This document shows, in pieces, positions 21,894 through 33,069 of a stretch of 62,000 nucleotides of DNA. The translations under genes and the position numbers were made by a program. The notes under the pieces were generated by a model that saw nothing but the letters and a program-made list of their open reading frames with translations, was not told the DNA's origin and searched no databases. This stretch comes from Gnetum montanum (taxonomy: Eukaryota; Streptophyta; Gnetopsida; Gnetales; Gnetaceae): contig MNCI01008366.1 of the NCBI GenBank assembly GCA_015680685.1, forward strand, positions 677,686 to 739,685, in the 5' to 3' direction. Each line of letters opens with the position of its first letter. Position 1 is the first letter of the stretch.

Positions 21894-22068
21894 CGATGGT
21901 GAAGAATCGCTCCTATGAGAAGAAGATGTTTTATGTTAGAAAAATAAAAATGCAGTGTGCTTCTTAAAATTGTTGTAGTAATCCTAAGATGTGATATAAC
22001 TTTAAGGTTTGTTTCAATGATTTGAATAATTTTTTACTAGTTCTAAATAGCACATGTAACAACTAAAA

Positions 22069-22088
22069 GGTCCCTATCAATGGTGCTA
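22069..22088 (-). other. Primer-binding site of element B (decayed)
   Basis: Minus strand TAGCACCATTGATAGGGACC corresponds to the tRNA-Asp PBS of element A (TGGCGCCATTGCCGGGGAT), with several transitions. It directly precedes the 5' LTR. Confidence 0.75.
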
Positions 22089-22089
22089 A

Positions 22090-22928
22090 TGATGAGCAGC
22101 GAGGTACCCCTACGCCCAACCATACGAATCACAAGCATTCATGCACAATCTGATCTAACTCCATAGACCTTAAGTTCTTAAGTGCAGTAGTTTCAAGGAA
22201 ATGAAATCTAATTGAAATGATCATTGTCTTCTTAGTTCCACTTATGAGGTATAAGTATATGGTTAAGTGCAACTAAGGTATGTGATTTTTATCATTTATA
22301 TTTTACAAGTTTAATTGCCTAGAACCAGAATGAGAGATAGAGTAATTTAAGATCTAATTTGACTACTGCTAGCTAGCTTAACACAAGTACCCATTTCCAC
22401 TCTCCAAACACATCCTGAATGCATGTAGCATTGCTAGGTTACCAAACGTTAAGCGTTTCTAGGTTACCAAGTTCTACATGTATGCTCAAAGTGGTCATGC
22501 TTGTGTTCATTAACAATTGGAAATTAATTGCTTAATGAAAATGCATTAAAGTAAAGTGCATTAATATCAAATGAATTAAAGGAAACATTAATTTATTCTT
22601 AGTGCTGTAAGGATTTATCAAAAGGATTCGTTTTTATTCCTATCACACTACTGTGCTAAGGTACATCAGTGCTCAAACAAAGATCTATACACACTCAGAA
22701 TCCTATTGTAGGAAAATATTCTAACTCTAGAGAAAACAAACTACAAAAACTTTGCTATGCTATGACAAAAACTATGAAAAACTATCAAAATCATGAGCCC
22801 AAGCGCTATATTTATAGGCTAGCATATACCCTGCGATATTGAATATTCAACATCATGTCTTGGGATCCGATATCGGGTATTCACTATCGATGCTTCGATA
22901 TTGGAGCCAGTCAAAACATGATTCATCA
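22090..22928 (-). repeat. 5' LTR of element B
   Basis: 839 bp, TGATGAATC...CTCATCA on the minus strand, TATA box at 22809-22816. Colinear with the 12650-13509 LTR apart from small indels. It is followed by ATCAT (22929-22933). Confidence 0.93.
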
Positions 22929-22933
22929 ATCAT

Positions 22934-23634
22934 CATCATTTGCTTTTATCTCATCTATGATGTACTAACCATTAGGGCTAACCAATGAGTAAAATAAAAT
23001 TAATAATTAGGAGAATTCCAAAGCATATACAAATTCCTTATAAAGGAAATAAGAAAACTTAAAAAGGAAAAGGAAATAGCAAAAAAATATCAAAAAAGTC
23101 AATCATTAAAAGCAACAAGTAGTTTGTTGTGTTTTGGAGGTATTTTATTAGAGCACATAAAATGTTGTTGATGCAAGCTTGGAATAAATGTAGCTCAACG
23201 AAATATATAAGATATCATCAATGTAGATCAAGCATGAATGTAGCAATAAACCCCTTGTATAAGATACACTTGATATTACTCTAAAGGAGTGTATGCACTC
23301 GATATTACCTTCATACCAAATATATAAACAACAAAACAATGAGGTATTAACCAAGTGGTAAGACTCTTGATTTGGAAGCTCCAAATCATGGGTTTCATTT
23401 TGGTGGTAATTACAAAGCACAAATGGTAAGATACACAAAAGGGTAAAACTAAGACATGCAAATTTGGACCCAAAGGTATAATCATAAGCAAGGCTTAATC
23501 ATATAAGAAGACCCCAAGAATATACAATATTATCAAATAATAAAAATGCATAACTAAAGAGAGGGTAAAACTATAAGATAATGGTTAAATAATCACAAGG
23601 TGAAAGGCATACAAATTCTTTTTTCTTATACCAT
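22934..23634. other. Spacer between elements B and C
   Basis: AT-rich, no gene. Contains the SINE-like head at 23340. The word GATGCAAGCTTGGAATAAAT (about 23170) recurs in diverged form at about 53996, next to element E. The last five bases, ACCAT, would be the left target-site duplication of C. Confidence 0.55.
23340..23412 (+). mobile_element. SINE family 1 head, truncated
   Basis: TAACCAAGTGGTAAGACTCT then TTGATTTGGAAGCTCCAAAT and CATGGGTTTCATTT match box A, spacer and box B of the copies at 10865 and 12080. Confidence 0.6.
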
Positions 23635-24504
23635 TGATGAATCATATTTTGCTTAGGCCTTGATCTCAGATCCCTGGTATTGTTGCCCCAATATTGGAGC
23701 ACATGCTACATTATCAAATATTCGATATTGTGGGATGCATGCCTACTTATAAATACAACACTTGGGCACACAATTTATCAAATTTCTTTATCAATAGAGT
23801 AGCCAAACCTTTGCAGTTTTATTCTATAGTCTTAGAGAATAGTTAGTGAGTGCCTACAGTATGGATTTGAGTTAGTTGTACAATGTCTTAGTTAAGTGGC
23901 AATGTACTTGGACACATTCCATGAATGGTAATAAAATTGAGATCGATTTTTATTCATTGCAGCACTTTGACTTAGATTAGATTTACTTTTCGTGTAATTT
24001 ACTTTTCATGTACTTAGTTAATATCTACATTTCATGCAAGTTAATCAATTGGTGGAATAAGCATGATCATTTTCAAGTGTAAACATGTATTCACTTGGTA
24101 ATCCTAGCAGTGTTATTTCTTGGTTCACCCAATAGCATAACACTTGGTAATCCAAGTAGTGGATACATGGATTCAAGATGTGTATGACAAGCTGGGAATA
24201 GACACTCATTGTTCGTAAGCTAGTTTAGACTTTACTTTTCATTATTAATTAGATTAAATAATTAATTTTTTTATTATCATAAGATTAGCATAAGGTCGAA
24301 ACAACATCAACCATTATATGCCTCACTTTGGACTAAACCATATGTGACAAAGCTACCACTGGTCCAAGTGGGAAGACAATGAATTTTGATCAAGGCATAA
24401 TGATTTAGATGCCACAACTAGTCCCATCCATGGAATTTGATAGGATAGTATGTAAACACTTGTGATTTGTATAGTTAGGCATAGGGGGTACCTGCTACTC
24501 ATCA
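23635..24504 (+). repeat. 5' LTR of element C
   Basis: 870 bp, TGATGAATCAT...CTCATCA, TATA box at 23748-23755. U3 has decayed GATATC-type words (CAATATTGG, ATTCGATATTG). R/U5 has three copies of a CTTGGTAATCC.AGTAG-like motif (24090-24165). Confidence 0.9.
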
Positions 24505-24505
24505 T

Positions 24506-24527
24506 TGCTGCCATTTCTAGGAATGGT
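24506..24527 (+). other. Primer-binding site of element C (decayed)
   Basis: TGCTGCCATTTCTAGGAATG lies immediately after the LTR. It is alignable with the tRNA-Asp PBS of A and shows several substitutions. Confidence 0.7.
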
Positions 24528-24636
24528 GCTAGTTATTTAGATTAGTTATATTATAAATGATCGTTGTAAAAGTATTAACAATGTATCTTTTAAAAAAAAT
24601 TAATATTTTAAGTCACACACATTATCATGCAAAACC

Positions 24637-26900
24637 ATGTCTTCTTTACATAAGGCAAATAATGCATCATATGATGAAAACACTAGTAAGAGAAATGATA
24701 GGATCTATCCTGAGAAAAACTAGATTAAACAACCACAAGCAAGGGTTTCCCATGCTCATTTAGACCCTTACTACACTCAAAGACTATGTTTAATTAATGT
24801 AGACAATCCTAGAGGAGATGGACTAAGTCCTGGAACTAGGAGCACCTCAAGGCCTAGGACCTCCTCTAAACCTAAAAAAAATAGATCAAGGGACCATGGG
24901 GGACAATATAGGAGCCATGGCGATTCTTCCAATTCACCATCTTTCTCTTCCTCTTCAACATCTAGTTTTGACAACGATGAACATAGGTATAGAGATAGAG
25001 CTCCACTATGGGATCAAGATAAAGATAGAAATCAAACCCAAGGGTAAAATCAAAGACATCAAAATGAGCATAGACAAGATCATCATAGTTAGATGAATAG
25101 AAATATAGACTATCATCATGACATGTCTGATAGATATGAACCCTTGTTGGCTAGTAAGGGCTTGACATAGATTAGGGAGGTAGTTCAAATACCCCAAAGG
25201 CATCAAAGGGATAGTTGCATCAAATAAGTTAATATGGACAACATTTCTAAATTTAGGGAAGGCTACAATTTTGATCCACAACATTATTTACAAGCCTTCC
25301 ATGATGCATGCACCTTGCAAAACATTGAATGCAAGTAGCAAATTCTTAAGCTCTTTCCTAGGACAATAATAGATGAAGTTGAAAGTTGGTATAGATCATT
25401 AGAACCTGATTCCATTCACTGATGGTCCACAATGTTGGAAATCTTCAACAAAAAATACCAAACCTATGTGAGAGTGTCCAACCTAAGAAAATAAATCTAA
25501 GGGTGGAAGCAATAAAATCATGAACCCTTAGATATGGCATTGGGTAGATACTATTCTCTACTACATAGATGTCACAGCCATGATTTCTCTCAAAAAGAGC
25601 AACTTTTCCACATCATAGATGGGATTCATAATGAAACAAGAGAGACCCTTGGGACTTACACCTAAGTTTGATTATATGAACTAAAAGCTCATTAGATACA
25701 AAGGCTAATTGAGTGATTGGCAAAAGAAGAAGGAGAGCTATGTAAACAAGAAAATATAGAGGAATATAACTAGGATCCAACTTTTCAAAAGAAAAGGATC
25801 CATATCTATGATGAGGAAAAAGAGGTAGTTCTCAATGAGATGATTTCACAACAAACCTTGCCAATACAAAAGTCTATTGATGAGCTTAAAGCAAGGCTAG
25901 ATAAATGTGAGAGTTCATGAACGACAAAGTTACAACCTACATGAAAACTATAGAGGAGAGAGTAATGCAAAATGAATCGAGTGATCAAAATAAGAGGAAA
26001 AAGAACCAATAAATAGATAGAAACACTTATTGGCAAAAAGGAAAAATGGTTGAAGAAGAAGAGGTTATAGACTCAACCACAAAGGAGGTTGATGGATGTG
26101 ACATCTACCTATATGACCATCCAAAAGGCTATTGCCCAGTCATGTTACGCCTACATAAGTATTGGGCTTTTTCTTTCAATCCCAAGTTTGTACAAAAGTA
26201 AATGCATACGGGATTACCTTACTCACAAGATAATTAGAGACAATGCTACAACAATCTGTGCTATCCTAGTGGGACTTCTTATCAACCTCAAAACTACTAT
26301 CAAACATAGTTACAAAACCCACAGTCATGGAGGAGGCCATCATCAAACCAACACTACCCTTATTACCAATCAGACCCATACAGATATTACATTCAACAAA
26401 CTATTTTCTCGATAGGTTCTACTTCTTCTACCTCAAATCGCTACTACCACTCTCTTGAATATCATTAACCTGCAACATTTTCTGAAGGATCACCACCTTA
26501 CGCCTATTACCCTCTATCATATCCTCAATATTCTCATACTTCTCTCCATCACATGTCACCGCCAACAACACACGAAGGTTCAACACCATAACATCAACAA
26601 AAAAATGCCACTTGTGCTATGAACATGCATGGAAATGATAATGCGAGTATATCTCAACCACAACCTTAGAAACATCCTTTCTTTAGGGTAGTTTCCTCAC
26701 ATAAGAACAGAACTCGTAGAGCTATTGGAGCATCGAAACTTGCACAAGGCTAATCTGGTGCAACACCCTTCCTCACAAAAACAGTGTCTCCTAATCATAC
26801 ACAAAAACCAACCATCACCACTCCAACACAAAACATAAGAGATAAACCTATCACCATGTAGAGACTAAAACCTCCATGCATCACTAATGATAAAGGAAGC
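24637..26900 (+). pseudogene. gag: Gag of element C
   Basis: Starts MSSLHKANNASYDENTSKRN (ATG 24637), an N-terminus unlike either A or B/D/F. A Ser/Arg-rich linker (24900-25010) follows, then the Gag core (NFDPHQ-type DPQHYLQAFHDACTLQNI at 25270, LKLFPRTIIDEVESWY at 25350, PLDMALGRYYSLLHRCHSHD at 25525). Next come a charged helical stretch and CDIYLYDHPKGYCPV (26097-26140). Stops are mainly TAG/TAA at expected Gln or Trp sites. One frameshift lies near 25915. The Pro/Tyr/Gln-rich tail ends around 26740. Confidence 0.82.
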
Positions 26901-29610
26901 AATTGTGGGCCGAAAGTCTAAAATATTAACACAATCCCTATATCGATCCACCATAAAGTTTAGAAACAAGTGTGTGAGTAAAAACCAATTTACATAGTAG
27001 CCACTATACCAAAAGATACCCAATGGCTTGAAAATGAGAATATGAAACTATTTCAAAGATGCATGGAAGCAATTGATCCACTTATTAGTTCTAAACCTAA
27101 GAAAACAAACTAAATAGAGGACTTAGACATAGATATCTTACACTTTTATTGCACACCAGAAGAGGATATTAAACATGGAGATCCGAGAGTTAAAATATAA
27201 AATCAAGAAGAAGAAGCAAACCCATCTAGACCCCAAAAAATAAAAATACCTTCAAGTCCAAATGAAGATACATCTTCGAATGATCCAAACAAGACTATCA
27301 CCAATGTTAGATGTGCTACCATGCAATTAATTAAATTAGTAATGGTGATAGATGGGAAACTAGTGGTGTATAGCCAGGGGATTGTGCGGTCTACCTCTCA
27401 AATGTGCGGCTATAAGTTTAGTCATGGGGGAGATGCTCCATCTTGGTTTAAGAACTAATATGTGTTTTTCACTTTTTTGTTTTACAATTTTTTATCATTC
27501 TCTTATTTCTTCCAAAATTTTCCATTTCCTAATATGTTTTTCATTTCTTGATATTTCTCTTTTCTTTATAATTTTCTCTTTTCTTGAGTTATTTTCTTTA
27601 TGTTTTATGAATGTCTTTAAGTTTTCATTAATAAAATTACCAAGTCATTATGTAAAATTCAATGCTATGTGTTAGGTTTTTATGCTATGCTATTAGGATG
27701 ATTTGGTACGTAATTGTGTGAAGTAATGAAACCATCTCATCCATCCATCTAGTTTTCTAAAAAAAAAGTCTTTTATCATGAAAGCAATTTGGTTCTTCTT
27801 TCACAAAGCTAAAATTCATCAATGATCATTGTACCTTGAAGAAAGAGGAAATGACCAAGTGGGAATGGTAAAGGGTGTGACCTCAAGGAGACTTATTGGG
27901 TTCTTTTCTTGACTTCACTCATGTGGTTTGTGACTCCTCTAAGAACATATCATCACTCTTTCATTGACCAATAAAAAGGAAGCTATGTCTTTTCATGGTG
28001 TGGTTCCCAATTCAAAAAATATTTAAAATTCAAAAAAGAGGAAAAAAACACAAAAAAAAATAATGAGAATTCAAAGCACACCCCTTAGACATAATAATGG
28101 GCTATAGGCACTGGTTATGGGGCTAGAAAGCCATGTTACCCATGCCTAAATGTGTCCCTCTAACTAAGGCCCTTCCTTCCTTATTCTATTTTCTTCTCTT
28201 TTTTGAGTGATGATTAGTTTTTGTGGCAATCGTGGACTCATGATGGTCAACAGGAAGGAACACATTAATGTGAGGTTGCTGTTAGTGGTATGGACTTGGT
28301 CTAAAACTTGGATGGGTAGGTATGTGGATCATTTTAATCATATTTTACATAAGAGCCTATTGTAGACATGGTAAAGCACCTTACATCCTAATCTTTGTAA
28401 TCCCTTCTCATTCCATTATTCACCTCACTAGTGCGTACAATTATGAGCCTTTTTGTTTTATGTAGTATAGTGCAACATCCTAGCCAAGGCAGTTGTGTGT
28501 TGTTTAGAATAAAGGCATGATCTACATTTAACTTCTTTGGTGCCCACGAACATCTATGGAAGTGGTTATGCAAGGGCATTATGGTAGGTGCTTGGTTTGG
28601 GGAGGAACCACTTGCATAACTTTTGTTGATCATGGCTTTGAACTTTTGTTGATCATGGCTTTGATCATAGCCATAATGCATAACATTAGTGATAGTTTCT
28701 TTGAATTCATGCATGCTTTTGGGACTATTTCTCATCAATTTTAATTAATTAAAATTTCCTGCTTCTCTATCTCATTATCCTTCAACTTCCAAAAAATTTC
28801 TTTGCCATCTTCTACATTGGACCTTTAGTTTTAATTGTACAAAAACTTGTACACTTTTGGAGTTGCACTTATTAGTTATGGGGGCTAGAGATGTTCACCT
28901 TGAAATTTTTTAAATATTTCCAATGTCCTATTTTTGAACATTGTGGTAACTAATAGTAATGGACCAAAATAAGGTGAACAACTTGATGATTTTAGTTACC
29001 TCATAGCCTTGGGCATAGTATACTATCATCACCTTGTGCTTAAGTGCAAACTAAGGGATCCAAAAGGGTTAATTATTAAGAAAAATTTTCCAAAACTAAT
29101 GTTGATCCTTTGGTGGCTATAGGGGATCCTAAAAGGGATGCCTATGGAAGATGGTCTTTTGCCAAGCACAGAAATGAAGTTAATAGAGGAACAATGGAAG
29201 ATATGCCCATGGACAAATAGTAGCACATACAAGATAACAATTCAAACATCACGTGATTGCTTAATCCATGAGATGGTGAGAAGAAATTTTAGCCCATCCT
29301 TCAAGAATGTTCTACATAACTAGAGAAGCATCAACATAACAATCAAGGTTGGAAGTCTACCACCACTAGCGGGAACAAGAAAAATCATCTTCAATGAATT
29401 TTTGAAGACCTCTACAAATTTTGTAATCTTTAATGTTTGTCCAATATTTTTTTCACTTTCTCATTTTATCTACATCCACTCAAATAAAATTTTGTAATGT
29501 GGCACTCAAAGTCATTCAATAGTTAGTCAATCAATAATCCCATATCTTTCCAATATTTTATAAAGAACTTGTTCCTTCTTTTTTTCACTCAAGGATGATT
29601 TTTCATTCAG
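26901..29610 (+). other. Post-gag and 3' non-coding region of element C
   Basis: 26901-27380 is a Lys/Asn/Glu-rich coding-like stretch with several stops that I cannot place in Gag or Pol. At 27418 TTTAGTCATGGGGGAGATG matches the end of integrase in the sister elements, so the deletion of pol ends just before it. The T-rich TTTTAC tract (27462-27600) and the shared 3' blocks follow (for example CTAACTAAGGCCCTTCC near 28155). No ORF3. Confidence 0.65.
28615..28664. repeat. Perfect tandem duplication, about 23-bp unit
   Basis: ACTTTTGTTGATCATGGCTT plus TGA occurs twice in direct succession in element C's 3' region. Perfect identity in a decayed element suggests a recent local duplication. Confidence 0.85.
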
Positions 29611-29621
29611 TTGTGGGGGTA
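29588..29621 (+). other. Polypurine tract of element C
   Basis: CACTCAAGGATGATTTTTCA then TTCAGTTGTGGGGGTA, directly against the 3' LTR start at 29622. Confidence 0.85.
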
Positions 29622-30232
29622 TGATGAATCATATTCTGCTTAGGCCCCAATATTAGATCCTCAATATCGGAGCCTCGATATTGAAGCACATGCTATGTTA
29701 TTGGATATTTGATATCGTGGGATGCATACCTGCCTATAAATACAACACTTGGGCATACAATTCATCCAATTTCTTTGTCAATAGAGTAGCTAAACCCTTG
29801 CAGCTTTACTTCATAGTCTTAGAGAACAGTTAGTGGCTATCCACAGTGTGGATTTGTGTCAATTGTGCAACAGCTTATTCAAATGACAATGTACCTGGAC
29901 ATAATCCATGAATGACAATAGGATCGAGATTGATTTTTATTCATTGTAGCACTGTGACCTAGATTAGATTTACTTTCTATGTAATTTAATTTTCATATAC
30001 TTATTTAAGATCTACATTTCATGCAAGTTAATCAATTAGGGAAATGAGTGCAACCAGTTTCAAGGGTAAATATGTATTCGCTTGATAATACTAGCAGCGT
30101 TACTACTTGGTTCACCTAGTAGCATAATGATTGGTAATCCCAGTAGTAGCTATGTGGGTTCATGACATGTACAAAAAACTAGGAATGGACACTCATCACT
30201 CATAGGCTAGTTTAGACTTTACTTTTCATTAT
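29622..30232 (+). repeat. 3' LTR of element C, first part
   Basis: Colinear with 23635-24245 of the 5' LTR. TATA box at 29735-29742. It ends in TTCATTAT where element D is inserted. The last five bases (30228-30232, ATTAT) are the left target-site duplication of D. Confidence 0.92.
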
Positions 30233-31134
30233 TGATGAGTCATAGTTTTGTCAGTTGCGTTGACGAGGCCTCATTGATTGGGCCTTGTCAACAAGGCCTT
30301 GTCGACACATCGTATCATGCGTCGACAAGGCCCCATTGTGCAGTATTTGTATTTTGCCTATAAATATGCACCTACCAGCCACATTTATGGCATCAAGATT
30401 TTAGTACTAGCAAAGCTCTTAGAGCTTGTTCATTTGAGAGTTAGAATATTTTCCTTGGGTGCCTGTAGCAGGAGTCATTGAGTGTATGGATCTTTATTCG
30501 AGCATTTTTGTACCTAAGCACAACCGTTTGTGTAGCAATACAAAAGAGCTTTCTGATAAACCTTGTAGCATTTTGAATAGATTAAATATTTTATTTATGC
30601 ATTTAATTTTGTTAATTATTTATTAAATATTTTCAATTATTTATTAAATATTTTCCAATAATTAAGCTAATGAAGTAATTAAATAAGATAAGCTAAATAG
30701 ATTGAACACATAAGTACGACCACTTCGAGTGTAACACGTATTCGCTTAGTAATCCCAACAACGTTATTACTTGGTATGCCCAGTAGCGTAGTGCTTTGTA
30801 ACCTAGTAGTGGATACGTGGATTTAGGACATGTGCAAAAAGTGGGACTAGATGCTTAGACAGTAGTTAATTAGTTAATCCAATTACTTTTATCTCCCTTT
30901 AAACACCAAACCATAAAATATAAAATGATAAAAACTAGATGTCTCAATTACACTTACCCATACTAGTGGACATCACAAGTGTAATTGGAAAGACAACGAT
31001 TGACCATAAGGCAAAGATTCACTTCCTAAAAGACTAGTGCACCAGAAACTAGAAGGTTCACGGAATTTGACCGAATCATGTGTGAATGCTTGTGATTCGT
31101 ATGGTTGGACGTAGGGGTACCTCGCCTCTCATCA
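30233..31134 (+). repeat. 5' LTR of element D
   Basis: 902 bp, TGATGAGTCATAG...CTCATCA, TATA box at 30359-30366. U3 is of the GTCGAC/GGCC type (GACGAGGCCTC, AAGGCCTTGTCGACACATCG, GCGTCGACAAGGCC). R/U5 carries three CTTGGTA.CCCAGTAG-like motifs (30735-30810). It pairs with 52693-53534. Confidence 0.93.
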
Positions 31135-31135
31135 T

Positions 31136-31155
31136 TGGCATTATTGCTAGGGACT
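31136..31155 (+). other. Primer-binding site of element D
   Basis: TGGCATTATTGCTAGGGAC next to the LTR end aligns to the tRNA-Asp PBS of A with one small gap and transitions. Confidence 0.75.
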
Positions 31156-31315
31156 TTGTTTATTGAAACATGCACTATCTAAGATTAGTGAATATTATTC
31201 ATATCATTGGACAAACTCAAGATCAACATCACTCTCAACAACATATAAACTACAAGCACATTGATAATTTTATTTGTTTTGCAAAATTTCTTCTTCTTCT
31301 CACATGCACGAAGAT

Positions 31316-32008
31316 GTCAAATTGCTGATTCCATAGGAATGCAAAGTGGTATATACTCATCTAGATGAGTATGTACCAGACTTCACCTTCATCCTACATC
31401 AGGATGAACAACTGCAATGGCATGATATGAAGGGTAACATCTTCTTGCCCCCTAATCAATCTATACCTGGGATGCTGGTTAAAACTCTTAAGAAGTTGTG
31501 CATTCCAAATCTTCATGAAGAATATGTTGTAGATGGTTATGACACTTAGGATTATCATCCCACTAAAACACAACGTAGGCAAGATTAACACCAGGAGAAG
31601 CATCATGAGTTTACAAAGGGGAAACACTTTAGTAATCCCTTGTTCTGCTAAACCAAGATGACAATGAGGATCCTCCTCCTAAAGGTTCTCAACATGAATA
31701 TTCTCCATCCCTTGTTATTCGTAATGAGGGTGTGACCCTGAACTTGGGATCCCTTATTCATAAACTAGGTTTAGGAAAAAGTGACAATCAAGGTAGGGAC
31801 TCAAGGAAGCATTACAATAGCAAGGGATATGAGGATGGTGGTCGTAATGAGAGAAAAAGTGATGGCAGACATTGGTGGTGATGATGGTCCAACTTCCTCT
31901 CCATCCTCTTTATCTGATTCCAAACATTCCTCTTCATCTGTCGATTCTCATAAAAGCCACCATCGAAATAATTGTGATGAAGATGATCAACGAGACAATA
32001 ATGACTAT
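31316..32008 (+). pseudogene. gag: Gag of element D, N-terminal part
   Basis: Holds the N-terminal module VVYTHLDEYVPDFTFILHQD, then MKGNIFLPPNQSIPGML and a Ser/His/Asp-rich linker ending RDNND. The frame is broken by several stops and a shift near 31560. It stops exactly at the insertion of element F; the following residues (REGHKNRR) resume in frame at 42095 when one copy of the duplication is removed. Confidence 0.85.
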
Positions 32009-32870
32009 TGATAAATCTTGTTTTTCATTGCTCCAATATTAGGATGGCCACAATATTGGGTACACAATATTGGGTATGTGATATCATGGCCTAAGATGCG
32101 ATATCGTACATTCGATATAGCAGGGTTACTTCCAAGTCTATAAATATAGCTCCTAGGCGCACAATTGGGAGTAACTTTTTAGTAGTTAGTAGCGAAACTC
32201 ATATAGTTTGTCCATTTGAAAGTTAGAATATTTTCCAAGTATCTGCAGTAGGAGATCTAAGTGTAAACAGATCTTTATTCAAGCATTGATGTAACTAAGC
32301 ACACCATTGTGTTGGCAATAAAGATGAGCTCTTTGATCCATTCCTTGTAGCACTTGAGATTTTCTTTCTTATGAATTTATATTTCATGCAATTTACATTA
32401 ATGTTATTTATGTAGCAATTAATTTTGATCAATTAAGAAAATCATTAAATTACACAAGCATGACCCCTTCGAGCATATGTGTGACACTTGGTAGCTCAGA
32501 AATGACTAGCATTTGATAGCCCAACAGTGTTTGCATAACATTCAAGATGTGTTCGGGATGTGGGAACAATTACTTGTGTTAGGCTAGATTAGAATATAGT
32601 TTACTTAGCAATTAATCGCTCTTACTTTTATTCTTATTCTAGATGAGTAATTCCATAAAAACACAAAATACTAAAAATCTTATGCCTCGGTCACACTTAA
32701 CCATACAATTGCACTCCACAAGTGGGACTGGGAAGACAACGAATGAGAAACATGCACACACTATTTAGCTCTAGTGCACTTAGTAATTATAGTTTGTAGA
32801 AGTCGATCGGATTACACATGAATGCTTGTGATTTGTATGGTTGAGTGTAGGGGTACCTTGCCACCCATCA
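32009..32870 (+). repeat. 5' LTR of element F
   Basis: 862 bp, TGATAAATCTTG...CCCATCA, TATA box at 32139-32146. U3 is GATATC/CAATATTG type (ACAATATTGGGTAC, GTGATATCATGG, GCGATATCGTACATTCGATA). Colinear with 41214-42092. Confidence 0.93.
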
Positions 32871-32871
32871 T

Positions 32872-32891
32872 TGGTGTCGTTATCGGGAACT
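32872..32891 (+). other. Primer-binding site of element F
   Basis: TGGTGTCGTTATCGGGAAC directly after the LTR. It matches the tRNA-Asp-type PBS with transitions, and the CGTT of the tRNA complement is kept. Confidence 0.78.
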
Positions 32892-33069
32892 ATAGTTGTT
32901 CGTGCACTATCTAAGCCTAGTAAAATTTAGTAACCTTGTTGTTCAAACCCTGAAAGTTAAATCCTAAAAAAATTATTATTATTATCATTAAATTAAATAT
33001 TAATTGCACACTATTTCTTAACACAAAATTTCTTCTTCTCACAGGAGCCCATCTCTGCCCAGGGTAGTT

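Larger units (their letters stand above)
12650..22928 (-). mobile_element. Element B: complete Athila-type element, TSD ATCAT
   Basis: Order on the minus strand: 5' LTR (22090-22928), PBS, gag, PR, RT, RH, IN, 1.9-kb 3' non-coding region, PPT, 3' LTR (12650-13509). The flanking 5-bp duplication ATCAT is intact (12645-12649 and 22929-22933). Solo LTR G plus its duplicated 5 bp account for 815 bp, so the original element was about 9.46 kb. All coding parts are broken by nonsense codons and some indels. No ORF3 is present. Confidence 0.93.
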
